The notes under the pieces were generated by a model. It ran no database searches and was not told the DNA's origin. It saw only the letters and a list, made by a program, of their open reading frames with translations. Position numbers and translations under genes: made by a program. Source: Burkholderiales bacterium (GTDB lineage Bacteria > Pseudomonadota > Gammaproteobacteria > Burkholderiales > SG8-41). Taken from it: a stretch of DNA of 16,808 nucleotides. Positions within the stretch are counted from its first letter, which is position 1, and every line of letters starts with the position of its first letter. This document shows positions 11,727 through 16,808 of the stretch, piece after piece. The DNA is taken from contig JAIESJ010000279.1 of the NCBI GenBank assembly GCA_019746155.1, positions 1 to 16,808 on the forward strand. The letters run 5' to 3'.

Positions 11727-13907
11727 CTACGCAGGGGTAAGCTTCGCATACTCGAGCATCAGCCACTTCAGCCCGGTACCGCGGAAATTCACCTGCACGC
11801 GGGCTTCCGCCCCGTGTCCCTCGGCGTTGACGATCACACCGGCGCCGAATTTCGGATGCACGACGTTCTGGCCGATTTTCCATGGAAAATCGGGTCTAAC
11901 GTCTACAGTTTCATGTCTGAAGTTCCCCTGGCTCAATTTCGGACTTGAAACATTAGACTCGAAACCGGGGTTAATGCGGCGCATTAACCCCTCGGGAATC
12001 TCCTGGAAAAAACGTGAGGCAACGTTGTAGCGCGTCTGGCCGTGCAGCATGCGGCTTTGCGCCAGCGAGAGATAGAGCCTGCGCCGTGCACGCGTGAGCG
12101 CCACGTACATCAGCCGCCGCTCTTCTTCTATGCCGTCGGCCTCGATCAGGCTGTTCTCGTGCGGAAACAGCCCCTCTTCCAGCCCGCTCACGAATACGCT
12201 GTGAAATTCCAGCCCCTTCGCCGCATGTACGGTCATCAGCTGCAGCGCGTCCGCATCCGCCTGTGCCTGGTGCTCGCCGGCTTCCAGCGCGGCATGCGCC
12301 AAAAAGGCGGTGAGTTCGTCCGGCTCGTCGATCTGCACGCCCTCGCCCGCCGGCTGGATATCACGTTCGGCAACGAAGGTCGCCGCGGCATTGACGAGTT
12401 CCGCCAGGTTTTCCAGCCGGTCCGCGCCTTCCTTCTCGGCCTTGTAGTGCGCTTTAAGGCCGCTGTGTTCGATCACATGCTCGATGATCTCCGGCAGCGG
12501 CAATCCGGCCGTGGCATCGCGCAGGCCTTCGATCAGGCTGACAAAAGCGCCAATGCTGGCCGCAGCTTTTCCTGTCAGCGTGTTGGCGCAGGCCGCAGCC
12601 CACAGGCTGATGTCGCGCTCACGCGCCAGCTCCTGCAACTGTTCGAGACTGCGGCTGCCGATGCCGCGCGTCGGGAAATTGATGACGCGCAGGAGCGCGC
12701 CGTCGTCGCCCTGATTCGCGGTGAGCCTGAGGTAAGCCAGCGCATGCTTGATTTCCTGGCGCTCGAAGAAGCGCAGTCCGCCATAGACCCGGTACGACAG
12801 TGCGGCATTGAACAGCGCGTGCTCGAGCACCCGTGACTGCGCATTGGAACGGTACAGCACCGCCATTTCAGCCAGCGCCACGCCCTCGGCGTGCAGCGCC
12901 TTCACTTCGTCGACGATGAAACCCGCCTCCTCGATGTCGGTCATCGCTTCGTAGACGCGCAGCGGCTCGCCCTTGCCTTCGGCGGTCCACAGGTTCTTGC
13001 CCAGCCGCTTGCGGTTGTGGCGGATCAGCGCATTGGCCGCGTCGAGGATATGGCCGTGGGAGCGGTAGTTCTGCTCGAGCTTGATGACTTTCTCGATGTG
13101 GAAGTCGCGCTGCAGGTCCTGCATGTTCGCGGCCGACGCGCCTCTGAAAGCGTAGATGCTCTGATCGTCGTCCCCGACCGCGAAAATTGCATTGTTCGCA
13201 CCCGCCAGCAGCTGCAGCCAGCGGTACTGGAGGCGGTTGGTGTCCTGAAATTCGTCGACCAGGATGTTGCGGAAACGGTTGCGATAATGCTCCCGCAGCG
13301 ACTCATTGCGTGACAACAGCTCGTATGCTCGCAGCAGCAGCTCGGCGAAATCGACCACGCCCTCGCGCTGGCATTGCTCGTCGTAGGCGGCGTAAAAATC
13401 CCGCATGCGGCGCGAAAAGTCGTCGTACGGCTCGACCTGCTGCGCGCGCCGGCCCTCCTCCTTGCTGGCGGCGATGAACCACTGTGCCTGGCGCGGCGGA
13501 TAGCGTTCCTCGTCGATATTGAGGCTCTTCATCAGGCGCTTGATGAGAGAAAGTTGGTCCTGCGTATCGAGAATCTGAAACAGCTGCGGCAGCCCGGCCT
13601 CGCGATGGTGCGCGCGCAGCAGCCGGTTGCACAGGCCGTGGAAGGTGCCCACCCACATGCCGCGGGTATTGATCGGCAACATGGCCGAGATGCGCGTGAG
13701 CATCTCTTTGGCCGCCTTGTTGGTGAAGGTGACCGCGAGCAGCTCCTGCGGGCTCGCCTGCCCGGTCTGGACCAGCCACGCGATACGCGTGGTCAGCACG
13801 CGCGTCTTGCCGCTGCCGGCGCCGGCGAGAATCAGCGCGGATTGATGCGGGAGAGTGACTGCTTCGAGTTGCTGCTCGTTAAGACCGGAGAGAAAACTTG
13901 GAGACAT
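11727..13907 (-). CDS. uvrD: UvrD-type superfamily 1 DNA helicase
   Basis: 726 residues. It is a 3'-5' ATP-driven helicase that displaces excised strands in nucleotide excision and mismatch repair. Visible motifs are Walker A AGAGSGKT (28-35), TFTNKAAKEM (60-69), GTFHGLCNRLLR (87-98), Walker B VDEFQDTNRLQY (217-228), GDDDQSIYAFRGA (245-257), LEQNYRS, MTVHAAKGLEF and VALTRARRRLYL. The C-terminal 50 residues (FPWKIGQNVVHPKFGAG on) form the Tudor-like domain that contacts RNA polymerase in UvrD/PcrA. Rep lacks this domain, so I prefer UvrD. A poorly conserved linker between these parts (11907-11995) contains an 11-bp palindrome. A TATAAT (13939-13934, minus strand) upstream is a possible -10. 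Confidence 0.95.
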   Translation of the reverse strand: MSPSFLSGLNEQQLEAVTLPHQSALILAGAGSGKTRVLTTRIAWLVQTGQASPQELLAVTFTNKAAKEMLTRISAMLPINTRGMWVGTFHGLCNRLLRAHHREAGLPQLFQILDTQDQLSLIKRLMKSLNIDEERYPPRQAQWFIAASKEEGRRAQQVEPYDDFSRRMRDFYAAYDEQCQREGVVDFAELLLRAYELLSRNESLREHYRNRFRNILVDEFQDTNRLQYRWLQLLAGANNAIFAVGDDDQSIYAFRGASAANMQDLQRDFHIEKVIKLEQNYRSHGHILDAANALIRHNRKRLGKNLWTAEGKGEPLRVYEAMTDIEEAGFIVDEVKALHAEGVALAEMAVLYRSNAQSRVLEHALFNAALSYRVYGGLRFFERQEIKHALAYLRLTANQGDDGALLRVINFPTRGIGSRSLEQLQELARERDISLWAAACANTLTGKAAASIGAFVSLIEGLRDATAGLPLPEIIEHVIEHSGLKAHYKAEKEGADRLENLAELVNAAATFVAERDIQPAGEGVQIDEPDELTAFLAHAALEAGEHQAQADADALQLMTVHAAKGLEFHSVFVSGLEEGLFPHENSLIEADGIEEERRLMYVALTRARRRLYLSLAQSRMLHGQTRYNVASRFFQEIPEGLMRRINPGFESNVSSPKLSQGNFRHETVDVRPDFPWKIGQNVVHPKFGAGVIVNAEGHGAEARVQVNFRGTGLKWLMLEYAKLTPA
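11967..11991. repeat. 11-bp-arm palindrome within the uvrD linker
   Basis: GGGGTTAATGC (11967-11977) and GCATTAACCCC (11981-11991) are perfectly inverted around three bases. In the uvrD frame they encode GLMRRINPG, at the start of the linker before the Tudor-like domain. Confidence 0.7.
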
Positions 13908-13933
13908 GCGACTTGGCGTTGTGGATCATGCCG

Positions 13934-13939
13934 ATTATA
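13934..13939 (-). promoter_or_regulatory. Candidate -10 box for uvrD
   Basis: TATAAT on the minus strand, 26 bp upstream of the uvrD ATG. The -35 position (about 13957-13962) is poor (GGCACG). Transcription would start near 13927. Confidence 0.35.
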
Positions 13940-14023
13940 GAACACGAGCCCCATCCCGTGCCGAAAAATAACGCGGCAGTTTGACGCCGGCCGATACGGC
14001 CAAAACAGCGAGATGGATGCAGG

Positions 14024-14029
14024 TATAAT
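14024..14029 (+). promoter_or_regulatory. Candidate -10 box for leuS
   Basis: A perfect TATAAT 24 bp before the leuS ATG, in the 146-bp divergent space with uvrD. No good -35 lies at the right distance; the TTGACG at 13981-13986 is 37 bp away, too far. The leader would be about 18 nt, with no clear Shine-Dalgarno. Confidence 0.4.
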
Positions 14030-14053
14030 CGTGATTTTTTCCACGGCCTGTCC

Positions 14054-16705
14054 ATGCAGCAGAAATATAACCCGCATGCAATCGAGCGCGCCGCCCAGCA
14101 GTATTGGGAGGAGACGGACGCATTCCGCGCCACCGAAACCGGCGACAAGCCCAAGTACTACTGTCTGTCGATGTTTCCTTATCCCTCAGGCAAGCTGCAT
14201 ATGGGCCATGTCAGGAACTATACCATCGGCGACGTGCTCGCGCGTTACCACCGCATGAAAGGTTATAACGTGCTCCAGCCGATGGGCTGGGACGCGTTCG
14301 GGCTGCCGGCGGAAAACGCGGCGATGGCCAACGGCGTGCCGCCGGCAAAGTGGACCTACGACAACATCGCCTACATGAAGAAGCAGCTGAAGTCGCTGGG
14401 CTTTGCCATCGACTGGAGCCGCGAGCTCGCCACCTGCAAGCCCGACTACTATCGCTGGAACCAGTGGCTGTTCCTGCGCATGCTGGAAAAAGGCCTGGTC
14501 TATAAAAAGACCGGCACCGTGAACTGGGACCCGGTCGATCAGACCGTGCTCGCCAACGAGCAGGTGATCGACGGCCGCGGCTGGCGCACCGGCGCACCGG
14601 TCGAAAAGCGCGAAATCCCCATGTACTACATGGCGATCACGCAGTACGCCGACGAACTGCTCGCCGCACTCGACCGGCTTCCCGGCTGGCCCGAGCGCGT
14701 GAAAACCATGCAGGCCAACTGGATCGGCAAAAGCTATGGCGTGCGCTTTGCGTTCCCTCATGACACCAAGGGTGAAGATGGCAAGCTGATCCAAGGGGGC
14801 AGGATGTATGTCTTCACCACCCGCGCCGACACCATTATGGGCGTCACTTTCGTCGCAGTCGCGGCCGAGCACCCGCTCGCCGCGCGCGCGGCGCGCGACA
14901 ACCCCAGGCTCGCCGCCTTTGTCGACGAATGCAAGCGCGGCAGCGTGATGGAAGCCGATCTGGCGACCATGGAAAAGAAAGGCATGCCGACCGGCATTTT
15001 CGTGACCCATCCGCTCACCGGCGAAAAGATTGAAGTCTGGGTCGCCAATTACGTGCTGATGGGCTATGGCGAAGGCGCCGTCATGGGCGTTCCCGCCCAT
15101 GACGAAAGGGATTTCCATTTCGCCAAGCTACACGGCCTGCCTATCAAACAAGTAATCAATGTCCAGTCTAGCGCATTCACGACTGACCACTGGCAGCCTT
15201 GGTATGAAAGCAAAAACGGTGTTTGTATTAACTCCGGAAAATACAACGGCCTCGGGTATCACGAGGCTGTTGAAGCCATCGCCGCCGATCTCCAGGCGAG
15301 GGGCTTGGGCGAAAAGCAGGTGCTCTACCGGCTGCGCGACTGGGGCATTTCGCGCCAGCGCTACTGGGGCTGCCCGATTCCGATCATCCACTGCGACGCC
15401 TGCGGCGATGTGCCGGTGCCCGATGAGCAGCTGCCGGTGGTGCTGCCCGAAGACTGCGTGCCCGACGGCACCGGCAATCCGCTCAACAAGCGCGCCGATT
15501 TCGTCAACTGCGCATGTCCCAAATGCGGCAAGCCGGCGCGGCGCGAGACCGACACCATGGACACCTTCGTCGATTCGTCGTGGTACTACGCCCGTTACGC
15601 CTGCGCCGACAATTCCCAATCCATGGTGGACGAGCGCACTGCCTACTGGATGCCTGTTGACCAGTATATCGGCGGTATCGAGCACGCCATCCTGCACCTG
15701 CTCTACTCGCGCTTCTGGACCAAGGTCATGCGCGATGTCGGGCTCGTGAAGTATGACGAACCGTTTGCCAATCTGCTGACCCAGGGCATGGTGCTGAACG
15801 AAATCTTCTTCCGCAAGACCGGCAGCGGACGCATCAGCTATTTCAATCCCGCCGACGTCGAGATCAAAGTCGACGACAAGGGCAATCGCCTGGGCGCCAT
15901 ACTCAGGTCCGACGGCCAGCCAGTGGAGTCCGGCGGCATCGGCACCATGTCGAAGTCGAAGAACAACGGCGTCGATCCGCAGGCGCTGATCGACGAATAC
16001 GGCGCCGATATCGCGCGTTTCTTCATGATGTTCGCGTCGCCCCCGGAAGACACGCTGGTGTGGAACGATGCCGGCGTCGAGGGCGCGGCGCGGTTCCTGC
16101 GGCGGTTGTGGGCTTTTGCTTACGAAAACCGCACATTTATTGATGGTAACGCGGCACCATTATCGATCGACTGGACACAGGCGTCCGAAGAACACCAGAA
16201 AATACGGCGAGAAATCCATTTAACCCTAAAGCAGGCGAATTACGATTTTGGAAAGTTCCAGTTCAACACCGTTGCTTCCGCAGCAATGAAAATTCTTAAT
16301 GCTTTGGAACGAGCACCAACTGCGACAAAAGTGTCTGCAGGACAGAAAATTCAGCCGGTTTATGAGGCGCTCGCCACAGAGGGGTTAAGCATTCTTCTGC
16401 GGCTGCTCTCTCCGATCATTCCACACGTAAGTCACCAGCTGTGGCGCGAGCTCAAGTTCGGTGCGGACATCCTCTCGGCGCCGTGGCCCGAGCACGACCC
16501 CGCAGCGCTGATCGAGAATGAAGTCGATCTGGTGGTGCAGATCAACGGCAGGAAGCGCGGCGAGGTGCGCGTGCCGCGCGAAGCCGACCGCGCCGCGATC
16601 GAAAAAATCGTGCTCGCCGACGCCAACGTGCAAAAACACCTCGGCGGTCAACCGGTAAAGAAGGTAATCGTCGTGCCCGGCCGCCTGGTGAACGTGGTCG
16701 TTTAA
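14054..16705 (+). CDS. leuS: Leucyl-tRNA synthetase
   Basis: 883 residues. It charges tRNA-Leu. HIGH appears as HMGH (49-52) and KMSKS as TMSKS (631-635), the latter after a leucine-specific insertion (YFNPADVEIKVDDKG...). The editing (CP1) domain has the threonine-rich FTTRADTIMG (254-263) and MGVPAHDERD (344-353, Asp350), so mischarged tRNA should be hydrolysed. A zinc-ribbon insertion has CDAC (447-450) and CPKC (488-491). The C-terminal anticodon-binding and tRNA-contacting domains are complete and end VVPGRLVNVVV. Codon use becomes visibly more AT-rich at about 15140-15260 (residues 363-402) and 16115-16430 (residues 688-792) than in the rest of the gene. Confidence 0.97.
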   Translation: MQQKYNPHAIERAAQQYWEETDAFRATETGDKPKYYCLSMFPYPSGKLHMGHVRNYTIGDVLARYHRMKGYNVLQPMGWDAFGLPAENAAMANGVPPAKWTYDNIAYMKKQLKSLGFAIDWSRELATCKPDYYRWNQWLFLRMLEKGLVYKKTGTVNWDPVDQTVLANEQVIDGRGWRTGAPVEKREIPMYYMAITQYADELLAALDRLPGWPERVKTMQANWIGKSYGVRFAFPHDTKGEDGKLIQGGRMYVFTTRADTIMGVTFVAVAAEHPLAARAARDNPRLAAFVDECKRGSVMEADLATMEKKGMPTGIFVTHPLTGEKIEVWVANYVLMGYGEGAVMGVPAHDERDFHFAKLHGLPIKQVINVQSSAFTTDHWQPWYESKNGVCINSGKYNGLGYHEAVEAIAADLQARGLGEKQVLYRLRDWGISRQRYWGCPIPIIHCDACGDVPVPDEQLPVVLPEDCVPDGTGNPLNKRADFVNCACPKCGKPARRETDTMDTFVDSSWYYARYACADNSQSMVDERTAYWMPVDQYIGGIEHAILHLLYSRFWTKVMRDVGLVKYDEPFANLLTQGMVLNEIFFRKTGSGRISYFNPADVEIKVDDKGNRLGAILRSDGQPVESGGIGTMSKSKNNGVDPQALIDEYGADIARFFMMFASPPEDTLVWNDAGVEGAARFLRRLWAFAYENRTFIDGNAAPLSIDWTQASEEHQKIRREIHLTLKQANYDFGKFQFNTVASAAMKILNALERAPTATKVSAGQKIQPVYEALATEGLSILLRLLSPIIPHVSHQLWRELKFGADILSAPWPEHDPAALIENEVDLVVQINGRKRGEVRVPREADRAAIEKIVLADANVQKHLGGQPVKKVIVVPGRLVNVVV

Positions 16706-16743
16706 GGATGGGGACGCAACGACGAATACGCCAACCGGCCGCG

Positions 16744-16766
16744 GCGCATTTTCTTTTGCGCTTTTT
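16744..16766 (+). terminator. Weak intrinsic-terminator-like hairpin after leuS
   Basis: GCGCA (16744-16748) pairs with TGCGC (16757-16761) around an 8-nt loop, followed directly by TTTTT (16762-16766). The stem is short, so efficiency is doubtful. It lies 39 bp after the leuS stop. Confidence 0.4.
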
Positions 16767-16795
16767 GCCTTACTGAGGGCGCCACCCAATAGTGC

Positions 16796-16808
16796 GTAGG
16801 TCGGCACT
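16796..16808. repeat. Probable left half of a GTAGG-type repeat cut by the window end
   Basis: GTAGGTCGGCACT begins like the GTAGG...CCTAC element at 3109-3165. The complementary half would lie beyond the window, so this is tentative. Confidence 0.3.

Noticed and set aside
10726..11883. Long minus-strand open frame (385 codons) across thrB and the membrane protein gene
   Set aside because: It is His/Arg/Gln-rich, low-complexity shadow translation opposite two well-supported genes.
13981..14029. TTGACG with TATAAT as a complete leuS promoter
   Set aside because: The spacer would be 37 bp, far from the usual 16-18 bp. Only the -10 is kept as a candidate.

Overview
The window reads as a chromosomal segment of a betaproteobacterium, probably from a metagenome or an environmental isolate. 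The evidence is the gene set (a BPSS1780-type membrane protein, a DUF2782 protein beside a ThrB-type homoserine kinase, polA, uvrD and leuS in one neighbourhood), the GC-rich codon use (about 60% by eye) and many short dispersed palindromic repeats. No tRNA, rRNA or CRISPR array is visible.

Left part (1-3011): a truncated PglL/O-antigen-ligase-like membrane gene and an exported protein of unknown function lie on the minus strand. They diverge from lipB and lipA, the two-step lipoate synthesis pair. LipB moves octanoate from acyl-ACP to apo-proteins, and LipA inserts the two sulfurs. Repeats lie before lipB, between lipB and lipA, and after lipA; one of them supplies the apparent start codon of lipA.

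Middle part (3012-5871): an eroded accessory patch. It holds a cluster of palindromes, an IS110-family transposase with a large in-frame internal deletion, and a vapBC-like toxin-antitoxin pair whose toxin has a one-base frameshift upstream of its first catalytic Asp. It also holds a frameshifted C-terminal scrap of a large Eco57I-like DNA methyltransferase and an intact two-gene unit (DUF6883 followed 4 nt later by DUF4926) next to polA. I read this as the remains of a defence or toxin-antitoxin island. The DUF6883/DUF4926 pair is its one intact module and the best candidate for an undescribed system.

Right part (5885-16705): housekeeping genes. polA (minus) diverges from a LOG-family gene, which is followed by a DUF2782 protein, thrB and a BPSS1780-type membrane protein (all plus). 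Then come uvrD (minus, convergent with the membrane protein) and leuS (plus, divergent from uvrD). Two intergenic gaps here (8632-8720 and 9883-9957) carry inverted arrays of the 7-bp unit GTGAANN. The window ends in a weak terminator-like hairpin after leuS and the first half of another GTAGG-type repeat.
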